From: CAWCDJ01 sp963796485
GTDB lineage: Bacteria > Acidobacteriota > Terriglobia > Bryobacterales > Bryobacteraceae
Reading direction: 5' to 3'
Assembly (NCBI GenBank): GCA_963796485.1
Contig: CAWCLV010000001.1
Span: 558,001 to 622,000 of the forward strand
Length of the DNA stretch: 64,000 nt
Position numbers and translations under genes: made by a program. The notes beneath the pieces were generated by a model that saw only the letters and a list, made by a program, of their open reading frames with translations, did no database searches and was not told the origin of the DNA. This document shows positions 24,169 to 32,650 of the stretch, in pieces (the first letter of the stretch is position 1; the number at the start of each line of letters is the position of its first letter).

Positions 24169-25694
24169 TTATGGCTGGCGTTGGAAGTCCACGACGATCG
24201 TGGTTACCGTCTCCACGGGGTCCCCGTTCAACAGCGTGGGCTGATACAGCCACTGCTTGACTGCATCCAGCGCTGCCGTTGCCAGTCGCTCATCGACCGT
24301 GTTCACGACCACCGGGTGGAGCACGGTTCCGTCCGTCGAGATCACCGCCCGGATCACCACCGAACCCTCGGGCGCCCCGGCCGGAAACCCGGGCCGCGTC
24401 TGCCGGATCAATTTCACCGGCGACACGTTACCTCCCACGCGTATCCGTTGCGGCGTGCCTGCGATCTTCGGCGCCGGCGCTCCGTTGGGCGGACCGGTCA
24501 CCGCGATATGTTCGGACACCTGACCGACGTCCAACCGCATGTCGGCGCGGACCGCCGCACCGGCCGCGAGCGTCACCGAAGATTGCCGGGAGCAAATCCC
24601 TTCGACTGGAATTGGAGCGTGTACTCGCCTGCGGGAATCGAGGCGAAGGCGTATTCGCCTGCTGCGTCGGCCGCGGTAACTTCTTCGTGCTGCCGGTCGG
24701 GCGTAACGGCGGTCACCCTGCATCCGGGAACCCGTGCTCCGCTGGGATCCGTCACGATTCCAGCCAGCGCCGCGCGCCCGCTCTGGGCGTGGATCATGGC
24801 GACGGGGGCGACACACACCAGCACGGCGCCGGCGATTGCGGCGGCCGCTCGCCGGTTGAGCGGAGTGTGGTTGCATCCGCGGTCGAGCAGCGCCTTCACG
24901 CGCAATTCGAAATCGGACGACTCCGCCATGGCGGGCGCATGCGCCCAGCGGTTACGGCGCGCGGCCGTCTCCCGCAGCACGTCGACGAGATGCGCCGCAT
25001 ACTCGTGCGCTGCCACTCCCCGGGCCAGTACCGCATCGTCGCAGGCGCGTTCGCGCTGTTTGCGGAACTCGCGCAGTGCCAGCCACGCCAGCGGGTGGAA
25101 CCAGTACAGCGAGCAGGCAGCATGGCCCAGCCAGTGCGACAAAAGGTCGCGCCGCCCGATGTGCTCGCGCTCGTGCATCAGCACCGACTGCAATCGGGCT
25201 TCGGGCCATTCGCGCGCGTGCGCCGGCAGCAGAATCACCGGCCTGCGCAGGCCCCAGGCGAGAGGCACGGGGACATCCTCACTGAAAAGGACGCGGATTC
25301 CCGCCCACTCCCGCCAGTCCTCGCCCCGGCGCGCCATCCGGCTGGTCCGAACCGCACCCGCCGCAAAGCGCGATGCAGCCGCGGCCAGTCCGATGGACCA
25401 AAGCCAGAGTACCCACGGAATGTGCGGAGCAGGGATACTGGCGCTGGTTCGTGTCACGAAGCCGCCGCCTTCCGGCAGTGGGTCCGCCGCGACCGTCGCC
25501 ACACGCACCACGCTCCAACGCGGCTCGAGTTGCATCGCCGCCGGCAGAATCAGGAGTGCCGCAAATGCCACAATCCAGAGAAAATGACGAATCGAAGCCG
25601 ATTGCCGCCGCAGCGCCGCCGAAGCGGCGAATGCGAACGCCAGAACCACGGTCCCCTTCCACGCGCTTGCCGCGAGGATTTCCGTGCCCGACAT
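24169..25694 (-). pseudogene. Frameshifted M56 (BlaR1/MecR1-type) peptidase with CnaB-like and TonB C-terminal domains
   Basis: From the ATG at 25694 one frame encodes membrane helices and an M56 metalloprotease with HEREHIGRRD (HExxH) and ERACDDAVLA. A CarboxypepD_reg-like domain follows (LAGIVTDPSGARVPGC), reading up to YTLQFQSKGFAPGNLR and then a stop at 24573. The expected continuation, SSVTLAAGAAVRADMRLDVG and a complete TonB_C domain (RIRVGGNVSPVKLIRQTRP ... LYQPTLLNGDPVE), is in another frame ending at 24169. One extra C in the CCC run at 24588-24590 would restore a single protein of about 508 residues. The adjacent blaI-like gene is also broken, so real decay is more likely than a sequencing error. 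Intact relatives would sense envelope signals and inactivate BlaI. Confidence 0.8.
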
Positions 25695-25697
25695 AAG

Positions 25698-26038
25698 TTA
25701 CTCTCCTCTCTCCGCTTGCTGCCTTGCGTCTTCGACCATCCTGGAAATCCGGTCCAGGTCCTTTGCCGTGAGGTTCGGCGAGGGCAGATCGAGCAAGGCC
25801 GCCACTGCCTGCTCCACCGACCCCTCGAAAAACGTAGTGACCAGGTGCCGCAGAGCCGACCGCCGCGCCGCATCCCGCGCGACTGTCGGAAGGTCAATTT
25901 CGCCCGTACCGCCGAATAGGTCGGCGCATCCGGCAACGCCTGGTGGATCTCCGAAGCCGAAGCGCGTCCCCGCTGGTAAAGGATGTCCATGATCTGGCGT
26001 TCCCGCCGGCTCAGGTTCCGATTTCCGTCTTTCCGCAT
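25698..26038 (-). pseudogene. Broken BlaI/MecI-type repressor gene
   Basis: The ATG at 26038 begins a typical BlaI winged-helix start (LSRRERQIMDILYQRGRASA ... PTYSAVRA). The family's C-terminal dimerisation half (RDAARRSALRHLVTTFFEGS, AVAALLDLPSPNLTAKDL) follows in a different frame and ends at 25698, three bases before the M56 gene. Only 23 bases separate the two parts, where the wing and linker would need roughly 75-90. A deletion plus frameshift has therefore removed the wing of the DNA-binding domain. The first frame alone reads on as non-protein-like sequence to 25550. Confidence 0.78.
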
Positions 26039-26107
26039 ACCGTATGCTGCAAAAGCAGCACCGGTCCGCCGGTCGTGTCAATAGAAATTAAAATGGAGAG
26101 AGTACAG

Positions 26108-27049
26108 ATGCCAACCGCCCAAATCCGGCAACCGCTGAAGGTGGCCGGCGACCCCGTCTTTGCGCGCTACGCCTGGAGCGTGCTGGCCTATAACGTGGCC
26201 GTGGTGCTGTGGGGCGCTTTCGTGCGCGCCACCGATTCCGGCGCGGGATGCGGCGACCACTGGCCGCTGTGCCAGGGGCAGATCGCTCCGCATTCGCCCA
26301 CCATCGCCACCCTCATCGAGTTCACGCACCGGGTGACCAGCGGTATCGATCTGCTGCTCGTCGCCCTGCTGCTGGTCTGGGCCTTTCGCGCGTTCCCCAG
26401 GGCTCATCCGGCGCGTCTCGGGGCAGTGCTTTCCTCCGTGTTCCTGATGACCGAGGCACTGCTCGGCGCGTCGCTGGTCCTGCTGGAGCACGTGGCCAGG
26501 AACGCGTCGCCGAACCGGGCGTACTCGCTTTCCACGCACCTGATCAACACGCTGACGCTGCTGGCCTTCCTCACGCTCACGGCGTGGTGGGGCGGGGGAA
26601 GGCCGCGGTTGCGCATCGGGGGCAGGACCGCCCGGCTGGTGGGGATCAGCCTGGCCGCGGTCGTGATCCTGGGTGTCAGCGGCGCGATTGCCGCTCTCGG
26701 CGACACGCTCTTTCCGGCCTCGTCCCTGGCCGCGGGACTGGCCGCGGACTTCAACTCGGCATCCAGCATTTTTGTCCGCCTGCGCTGGGTGCATCCGGTG
26801 CTCGCCGTTGTTTGCGGCTCCTGGCTGTTCTATTTCGCGCTGCGGGCATTCAGCCAAAAGGAGACCCGCCGGACTGCCGCCTTCGTCGCGGGTTTCCTGG
26901 CGGCGCAGATTCTGGCAGGCGCGGTGAACCTGCTGCTGCTGGCCCCGGTTTGGATGCAGATCGTGCACCTGCTGGTGGCCGACCTGCTGTGGATCTCCCT
27001 GGTCCTGCTCTCTGCCGAAATGTTGGCGGCCGCGGATAGGCGGGCTTGA
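26108..27049 (+). CDS. ctaA: Heme A synthase (CtaA/COX15 family)
   Basis: A 313-residue inner-membrane enzyme that oxidises heme O to heme A for aa3-type oxidases. It has about eight helices and the family histidines in EFTHRVTSG, LEHVARN, the LSTHLINTL segment, RWVHPVLA and IVHLLVADLLW. The GCGDHWPLCQG loop with its cysteine pair precedes the first histidine motif. The second of two nearby ATGs (26108) is chosen because GGAGAG sits just upstream; the first ATG is part of that region. No ctaB or oxidase genes lie nearby. Confidence 0.92.
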   Translation: MPTAQIRQPLKVAGDPVFARYAWSVLAYNVAVVLWGAFVRATDSGAGCGDHWPLCQGQIAPHSPTIATLIEFTHRVTSGIDLLLVALLLVWAFRAFPRAHPARLGAVLSSVFLMTEALLGASLVLLEHVARNASPNRAYSLSTHLINTLTLLAFLTLTAWWGGGRPRLRIGGRTARLVGISLAAVVILGVSGAIAALGDTLFPASSLAAGLAADFNSASSIFVRLRWVHPVLAVVCGSWLFYFALRAFSQKETRRTAAFVAGFLAAQILAGAVNLLLLAPVWMQIVHLLVADLLWISLVLLSAEMLAAADRRA

Positions 27050-27145
27050 AAGCGCGCCGGCTCATCTGAGCCCCCCTCTGTTTCTGAATTGTTCCATCCG
27101 CGTCCCCGCGGGGCCCGCGCTCAAGGCGTCCACACACCATGTGGG

Positions 27146-27179
27146 GCAGGTTACAACCTGCGCGGGGCTTTAGCCCCGC
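27146..27179. repeat. Two tandem hairpins downstream of ctaA
   Basis: GCAGGTT-AC-AACCTGC (27146-27161) is followed at once by GCGGGGCT-TT-AGCCCCGC (27162-27179). They lie in the 200-base gap between ctaA and the lytic transglycosylase gene and could end the ctaA transcript. The surrounding bases share GGGCCCG-CG-CTCAAGG with the element at 15471. Nothing else is seen in this gap. Confidence 0.5.
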
Positions 27180-27249
27180 TGCCGGCTACGTCTACCCGAT
27201 GAGCAATGCAGGCTAAACTTCTCCACCCCGCCTGCCGATCTCATAACCG

Positions 27250-27930
27250 ATGCGATGGGTCGTAGCTCTCTTTGCCTGCGGACTGCTGGCGCAGACGCCG
27301 CCGCAGACGCCGCTGCAGACGCCGCCGGCGCCGACGACGCCGCCGCCGCCGAAAGCGGCCGAGACTCCTGCAAAGACCGCTGCCGAATTGCAGCGCGAAT
27401 CGGTCGCCAGGCAGAAGGAAGCGATCCGGCAGCAGGCCAAGACGGCGGGAAGCTGGCTATTGCCGGGGGGCCATCCCCCGCAGCCGCCCTGCGACCCCAT
27501 CGATGATGCCGTCGTGACTCCGATCATCGAGTCGGCTGCCAAAACAGAACAGTTGCAGCCCGCCCTCGTGCGCGCCGTGATCGAGCAGGAATCTGCGTTC
27601 CGGCCGTGTGCCCTTTCCGACAAAGGGGCGCAGGGGCTGATGCAGCTCATGCCCGAAACGGCGGAACAACTCGCCGTGGGCGATCCGTTCGACCCCAGGC
27701 AGAATATCGAAGGCGGCACGAAGTACCTCAAGCAGTTGATCGACCGGTATAAAGGAAGCCTCGAGCAGGCTCTCGGAGCATATAACGCTGGCCCTGGGAC
27801 GGTGGACGCGGCAGGTAAGGTCCCGGACATTCCGGAGACCCGCGACTACGTCAAGGCGATCCTCGATAAACTGCAAGTCAAACGTACTGACCCGCCGAAT
27901 ATCCCGATGCCCAAGCCCATTGAAAATTGA
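27250..27930 (+). CDS. Exported lytic transglycosylase (SLT domain)
   Basis: A 226-residue periplasmic murein lyase. It has a signal peptide (1-14), a Pro/Thr-rich linker encoded by CCGCCG/ACG-type low-complexity DNA (about 15-40), a helical stretch, then an SLT domain (about 85-205) with catalytic Glu in EQESAF (about E114), GAQGLMQLMPETA, and LGAYNAGPGTVD. All family motifs are present. The last 53 bases overlap the convergent flavoprotein gene. Confidence 0.93.
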   Translation: MRWVVALFACGLLAQTPPQTPLQTPPAPTTPPPPKAAETPAKTAAELQRESVARQKEAIRQQAKTAGSWLLPGGHPPQPPCDPIDDAVVTPIIESAAKTEQLQPALVRAVIEQESAFRPCALSDKGAQGLMQLMPETAEQLAVGDPFDPRQNIEGGTKYLKQLIDRYKGSLEQALGAYNAGPGTVDAAGKVPDIPETRDYVKAILDKLQVKRTDPPNIPMPKPIEN

Positions 27931-29056
27931 AGCCGCCGAGGTGTCCGGTCACGTCCACTACCTCGCCGATAAAGAAAAGCCCGGGGACGCGGTGCGCCTC
28001 GAAGGTCTTCGAGGAAAGCTCCGCGGTGTCCACGCCTCCCGCGGTCACTTCGGCCTTTTCGTAACCTTCGGTCCCCGCCGGGTGCAAGGTCCAGCGATGA
28101 AATGAGGACGAGATCGCTTCGATATTGCGATCGGAGAGCGCCGCCGCGGGTTTGGATGGCGTATGCAGGTCGAACCACCGGTCGGCCAGCCGCTTGGGCA
28201 GGAAGCGGCTCACGATCGTCCGCGCCTCGGAGCGGTCGCGTTCCTGGCGGCGCTCCCGCAGCAGCGCACCGAGATCGACCCCCGGCAGCAGATCGACAAC
28301 CACCGACTTGCCCGGCTCCCAATAGGACGATGCCTGCAAAACCGCCGGTCCGCTCACGCCGCGGTGCGTAAACAGCAGTTTCTCGCGGAAAACCGCTCCG
28401 CCGGCCTCTACCGTGGCCAGCGCCGACACGCCCGCCAAGCCTTCGTACCGTTCGCGATCCGCGCGGCTGAAGGTGAGGGGGACGAGCGCCGGGCGGCACG
28501 GGATCAGATTCAGTCCGAACTGCCTCGCCAGCTCATATCCGAACGGGGTGGCACCGATTTTTGGGATGGAGAGCCCCCCGGAAGCGACGACCAGCGCCCC
28601 GGCCTCGATCAGTCCCGCGGAAGTTTGGATCTCGAAATGGTCGCTATGGGCTACGCCCTGCACCGAGCAACCGGTCTCGATCCGCACCCCGGCGACGGCG
28701 CCTTCCCGCTCCAGCATCTCCAGAATGTCGCCGGCGGAGCGGTCGCAAAAGAGCTGGCCCAGCGTCTTTTCGTGGTACGGAATGGCGTGCCGCGTGATCA
28801 TCCGCAAAAAATCTTCGGGACGGTAGCGGGCCAGGGCCGACTTGGCGAAATGAGGATTCGCGGACAGAAAATTCTCCGGACGCGTTTGCAGGTTGGTGAA
28901 GTTGCAGCGCCCGCCGCCGGAAATCAGCACCTTCCTCCCGGCCCGCGGGTTGTGCTCGATCACCACCACGTTTCGGCCCCTCTTGCCGGCTTCTATGGCA
29001 CACATGAGGCCGGCAGCGCCGGCGCCGATGATCGCCACGTCGCGTATGTGTGGCAT
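27878..29056 (-). CDS. HI0933/BaiN-family FAD-dependent oxidoreductase
   Basis: A 392-residue cytoplasmic flavoprotein. The N-terminal FAD-binding Rossmann motif VAIIGAGAAGLMCAIEA is followed by RAGRKVLISGGGRCNFTN, the hallmark of the HI0933/YhiN family. TVTAGGV-like and GEVVDVTGHLGGFNFQWAWASG motifs mark the C-terminal FAD site. Substrate unknown; related BaiN enzymes reduce steroid double bonds. The ATG has AGGAG only two bases upstream, so the exact start is uncertain. Its end overlaps the transglycosylase gene. Confidence 0.92.
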   Translation of the reverse strand: MPHIRDVAIIGAGAAGLMCAIEAGKRGRNVVVIEHNPRAGRKVLISGGGRCNFTNLQTRPENFLSANPHFAKSALARYRPEDFLRMITRHAIPYHEKTLGQLFCDRSAGDILEMLEREGAVAGVRIETGCSVQGVAHSDHFEIQTSAGLIEAGALVVASGGLSIPKIGATPFGYELARQFGLNLIPCRPALVPLTFSRADRERYEGLAGVSALATVEAGGAVFREKLLFTHRGVSGPAVLQASSYWEPGKSVVVDLLPGVDLGALLRERRQERDRSEARTIVSRFLPKRLADRWFDLHTPSKPAAALSDRNIEAISSSFHRWTLHPAGTEGYEKAEVTAGGVDTAELSSKTFEAHRVPGLFFIGEVVDVTGHLGGFNFQWAWASGYSAGQYV

Positions 29057-29114
29057 ATCTCCTATTCTGCCAGGAGCGCCACGCTGGTATGCTGGGCGAG
29101 ATACGGTGCCCTCG

Positions 29115-29669
29115 ATGAGTAAAAAGGTCCTGATCGTCACCGGCGATGCCGGCGACAGCTACGAAGTGCTGTATGCCTATCAGCGCTTCCTCGAAGCGCG
29201 CTGGGAGCCGGTGGTGGCTGCGCCTTCCCGGCGGAGGCTTCATCTGGTGCTGCACGACGCCGAGCCGGGTTGGGAGACATACATCGAACGGCCCGGGAAT
29301 TCAATCGAGGCCGACGTGGCCATCACGGCCGTCGCCGCTCGCGATTTCGTGGGGGTGGTGATCCTGGGAGGCCGTGCGCCGGAGTACCTGCGAAACGATG
29401 CCAGTGTCCTCTCGCTGGCATGTGATTTCGCGGACCACGACAAATGCATCTGCGCGCTCGGCCACGGTGTTCAAATCCTGACCGCGGCCGACCTGGTTTC
29501 CGGACGAACCCTCACCTCCCATCCGCACGTCCGGATCGAGGTGGAACGCAGCGGCGGAATCTGGGTGAATAAACCCGCCGTGCGGGACCGCAAGCTGATT
29601 ACGGGCCAGAGTTGGAAATCGCATCCGGACTTCTACCGGGAAGTGCTGGGCTGCATTTCGACGCCTTGA
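29115..29669 (+). CDS. DJ-1/PfpI-family protein lacking the nucleophilic cysteine
   Basis: A 184-residue single-domain protein with PfpI-type landmarks VVILGGRAPEYLR and RDRKLITGQSWKSHPDFYREVL. At the nucleophile elbow it reads ICALGHGVQIL, where active members have A-x-C-H-G. The catalytic Cys is replaced by Gly, although a Cys lies three residues earlier. It is therefore probably not a standard glyoxalase/deglycase/protease. The start MSKKVLIVTGDAGDSYE matches the first family strand. Confidence 0.85.
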   Translation: MSKKVLIVTGDAGDSYEVLYAYQRFLEARWEPVVAAPSRRRLHLVLHDAEPGWETYIERPGNSIEADVAITAVAARDFVGVVILGGRAPEYLRNDASVLSLACDFADHDKCICALGHGVQILTAADLVSGRTLTSHPHVRIEVERSGGIWVNKPAVRDRKLITGQSWKSHPDFYREVLGCISTP

Positions 29670-29685
29670 CCCCTCGGCCCCGAAG

Positions 29686-30873
29686 CTATTCCGAGCAGCA
29701 GATCTGGCTCGAGATCAGCGAGGCGGGGGTGACCGCGCCCTTCCGTGCGAAATAGTTGGCTTCGTCCAGCCGGTGGTAAAAATCTCCGGCGATCCCAGCC
29801 GCCAGCGGACCGATTGCCGGCCGGCCTCCGGTCAGCAGCACCACCACTACGAGTTTCCGCGGTCCCACATCGTTGAACGAGCCGAACCAGCCCAGATGGG
29901 TATGGTCGTAACTGCAGGTGCCGGTCTTTCCCGCGATCGGGCCGTCGTTGCGGGCGCGATGCGCCGTACCGAATTCCACCGCTGCGCGCATCCCCGGTTT
30001 GACTTCCGGTACGACGTTGGCGATATTCAACTGGCGCTTCACGCGCGGCAGGAACGATTGCACCTCGGCCTGGTTGCGCGGGTATTGCAGATAATACAAC
30101 GTGCCGCCGTTAGCTATGGCGCTCATCAGCGCGGCGAGTTCGAGCGGAGTCTGCGAGACTTCCTCGCCGAAACTGGTGAGCATCCCGACACCCCCGTTCT
30201 GCGGCGGCGCGGAGGGATAGCGGCCGGGCTGCTCGTTCGGAATGTTCAGGCCGGCTTTTTCTCCATAACCGAACAGGTGCGCGTAATAGCTCACCTTTTC
30301 AAACCCGAGCTTCTGGCCCAAAGTCGCGAAATAGTAATTGTTGGAATGAGCCAGCGCATAGGTCAGGTCGATCCTCATGCCGTTGAGACGGAACTTAGTG
30401 GCCGGACTGATCAGTCTCTCGCTCAAGCCGGCCAGCGCCACCGAAACTTTAATGGTGGAGCACGGCTGGAACCCGCTGCTCAGCGCGAGTTTCTGGTTAA
30501 CCATGGATAGGATCCGGCCCGAATTCGGATCCACCACCACTACCGTTCCGTTGTAAGCACCGAGGGCCTCCACCGCCGCCCGGCGCACGGTCAGGTCTTC
30601 GCCATCAACGTTGTCGCCCGAGGTGGAGTCGGCGAAAGTTGGGGCGGTCCACGGACCGCCGCGGATGATCGGCGCAGTCGGGGAGCCCACCTGATTGGTG
30701 CGCGTCATGACGGTGCGCACGGCGGTTCGGCGGGCAGCCCTTCCGGTACTTGTCTTAGTGGTCTTATGGCGATAGTGCCGGTGCTTTTTGGAAACAGCGC
30801 CGAAGGACAAACTGCCGATCAGCATGAAAACGAGTGCCCAGCGGCACACTACGGGTATAGGCGACCTGTTCAT
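29686..30873 (-). CDS. Penicillin-binding-protein transpeptidase-domain protein
   Basis: A 395-residue exported serine transpeptidase/beta-lactamase-fold protein. A signal/anchor helix (about 11-27) is followed by a very basic linker (KKHRHYRHKTTK), then the catalytic domain with S-x-x-K (STIK, 139-142), S-x-N (SNN, 177-179) and KTG in AGKTGTCSY (about 330). Only the transpeptidase module is present, without the usual dimerisation or glycosyltransferase domains. It could be a small D,D-transpeptidase or class D beta-lactamase relative. The ATG has no clear ribosome binding site; a GTG four codons upstream is an alternative. Confidence 0.87.
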   Translation of the reverse strand: MNRSPIPVVCRWALVFMLIGSLSFGAVSKKHRHYRHKTTKTSTGRAARRTAVRTVMTRTNQVGSPTAPIIRGGPWTAPTFADSTSGDNVDGEDLTVRRAAVEALGAYNGTVVVVDPNSGRILSMVNQKLALSSGFQPCSTIKVSVALAGLSERLISPATKFRLNGMRIDLTYALAHSNNYYFATLGQKLGFEKVSYYAHLFGYGEKAGLNIPNEQPGRYPSAPPQNGGVGMLTSFGEEVSQTPLELAALMSAIANGGTLYYLQYPRNQAEVQSFLPRVKRQLNIANVVPEVKPGMRAAVEFGTAHRARNDGPIAGKTGTCSYDHTHLGWFGSFNDVGPRKLVVVVLLTGGRPAIGPLAAGIAGDFYHRLDEANYFARKGAVTPASLISSQICCSE

Positions 30874-31084
30874 AGACACAACCACGGCGGTATTTTACGC
30901 GGGGGGAACTTGCGCCAAAGCAATCTTCGGTCCAGCCGGAGCAGCCGGACTACGCCCATTGTCACTAGCCCGCGGGGGCTCCGTCAAGATAATTTTCCTT
31001 CATTTTAACGCTTGGACCTTTGTGTAGGCGGTCTATTTTCCACTGGACGGCAATAAATCTCCCGCGCCTGCGATAACCTGAAAT

Positions 31085-31804
31085 TTGCAGTTGGAAATTC
31101 TTCAGGACGAAATTGTTCATTGCGATCTTTGTCCGCGCCTGCGCACGCACTGTACCCACATCGCGGAGGTGAAGAGACGCGCGTACCGCGACCAGACCTA
31201 CTGGGGCCTGCCGGTGCCCGCGTTCGGCGATCCTCGCGCTCGTGTTCTGATTGTTGGACTGGCGCCGGGAGCGCACGGTTCCAACCGTACGGGCCGTATG
31301 TTCACGGGCGACCGCTCCGGGGACGTGCTTTACCGGGTCCTATATAAGACCGGTTTCGCCACGCAGCCCGAAAGCACCTCGCGCGACGACGGTCTCGCTC
31401 TTCACGGTTTGTACATCACCGCGGCCGCGCACTGCGCGCCGCCGGGCAATAAGCCTACCCCCGAGGAAATCCGGAACTGCCGCCCGTTCCTGGCGCGTGA
31501 ACTCGACCTCCTTACAGAGGTCAAGGTGGTGGTCGCGCTGGGGAAGATCGCTTTCGACAACTACCTCGATCTGCTGAAGGAGCGCGGAGCGATCCGTTCG
31601 CGGGCGCCGTTCGTGTTCGGACACAACCGGCGCTTCTCGATTGCGCCCGGGTATCCGGTCCTGATCAGTTCGTATCATCCGAGCCAGCAGAATACATCGA
31701 CGGGGAGACTGACGGAGAAGATGCTGATGGAGGTATTTCGGAAGGCCCGGAAGTGGTCCGAGGCCGCCGGTCGAGGCCGCTCGCCGGACGGTGGGGAGTC
31801 GTAA
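31085..31804 (+). CDS. Type 5 (UDGb) uracil-DNA glycosylase
   Basis: A 239-residue base-excision-repair enzyme. Motif A reads GLAPGAHGSNRTGRMF (58-73), characteristic of family 5 UDGb, which lacks the usual catalytic Asp/Asn and acts on uracil and hypoxanthine. Cysteines for a 4Fe-4S cluster are visible: C13/C16 (HCDLCPRL), then AAHCAPPG and RNCRPF. The C-terminal motif is SSYHPSQQNTSTGRLT. The TTG start has no Shine-Dalgarno. The last 140 bases overlap the convergent CPBP protease gene. Confidence 0.9.
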   Translation: MQLEILQDEIVHCDLCPRLRTHCTHIAEVKRRAYRDQTYWGLPVPAFGDPRARVLIVGLAPGAHGSNRTGRMFTGDRSGDVLYRVLYKTGFATQPESTSRDDGLALHGLYITAAAHCAPPGNKPTPEEIRNCRPFLARELDLLTEVKVVVALGKIAFDNYLDLLKERGAIRSRAPFVFGHNRRFSIAPGYPVLISSYHPSQQNTSTGRLTEKMLMEVFRKARKWSEAAGRGRSPDGGES

Positions 31805-32633
31805 ACCGCACGCCAAGCCCGAGCAGCACGAGAACGAGGGTGCACAGGATGCTCCCTTCGGGGCCGGCCGTTCCCCCCGAGATCCATGCCGGCCCCGCGG
31901 GCAATGCCGAGAGGAAATGGTGGCGCACCAGGGCTCCGCTGTCGGCCGCGCCGTAGAAGAAGCTCTCCGCCCAGTCCCAGGTCATGTGAGCGCCGATGGC
32001 CCACCACAGCGATCCCGTCCAGCGCACGCTGCAGGCAAACACCAGGCCGGCGAGGACCGCATTGCCGATCCCGATATACTGCTCGCCGCCGTTGCCGAGG
32101 TGCCCCATTCCGAATAAAAGAGCGACGATGATCGCGGCGGGAGGAAAGCCGATGGCCTCGGAGAGCGCAAACATCGGATAACCGCGCGAGAGCATTTCCT
32201 CGCTCAGACCCACCAGGGCGAAGACCGCGATCCAGTAAAACGCCCACGTCAGCGCGGCCGCACCGGAGAGCGCGGGGCTGCCGAAACGGCACACGCCGGA
32301 GAGAGTCAGCAGCCCGATCAGGAACGACTGCGCGGCGAAACCGGAGACCGCGCCGGCCCCGAAATCGACGAGGCCGCGCCGGCCCGACAGACCATAGGAA
32401 GTGAAACCGCGCCCGTCGATGCGCGACAGGATCCAGGTAGCGCCGAGCGCTGCCAGCGCCTGACTCGCTTCGGCAGGCAGGAAGTGGAGATCGTAATTCC
32501 GGACCCGCGGCGCGATCAGCCCCAGCGCAATGCTCAGGACAAACGCGGCGACGAGGAAGATGAGGACTCGCCAGCCGGACCTCAGGCCCTCAGGCCCGAG
32601 AAAGATCCGTACTGCGAGCGGTCTATGACTCAT
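31665..32633 (-). CDS. CPBP-family intramembrane metalloprotease (Rce1-like)
   Basis: A 322-residue membrane protein with about eight helices and the CPBP/Abi motifs EEMLSR (E145-E146...R150), FGMGHLG (H178) and AHMTWDW (about 214-219). Bacterial members process prenylated or bacteriocin-related substrates or act in signalling. The C-terminal about 45 residues are Ser/Pro/Arg-rich and lie wholly within the overlap with the UDG gene, so the tail may be non-conserved read-through. It is 17 bases after the nucleotidyltransferase gene. Confidence 0.88.
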   Translation of the reverse strand: MSHRPLAVRIFLGPEGLRSGWRVLIFLVAAFVLSIALGLIAPRVRNYDLHFLPAEASQALAALGATWILSRIDGRGFTSYGLSGRRGLVDFGAGAVSGFAAQSFLIGLLTLSGVCRFGSPALSGAAALTWAFYWIAVFALVGLSEEMLSRGYPMFALSEAIGFPPAAIIVALLFGMGHLGNGGEQYIGIGNAVLAGLVFACSVRWTGSLWWAIGAHMTWDWAESFFYGAADSGALVRHHFLSALPAGPAWISGGTAGPEGSILCTLVLVLLGLGVRFTTPHRPASGLDRRPRTTSGPSEIPPSASSPSVSPSMYSAGSDDTN

Positions 32634-32650
32634 TTTTCAGGTTAGCAGCT

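Noticed and set aside
21620..25919. Long plus-strand open frames opposite icd, purE and the M56 locus
   Set aside because: Shadow frames of the minus-strand genes, with no ribosome binding sites and no recognisable domains.
27290..27370. CCG/ACG-rich near-tandem repeat
   Set aside because: It encodes the Pro/Thr linker of the lytic transglycosylase in frame; not a CRISPR or an independent repeat.
30874..31084. Gap between transpeptidase and UDG genes, checked for small RNA or gene
   Set aside because: No open frame with a start signal and no stable conserved structure could be supported.
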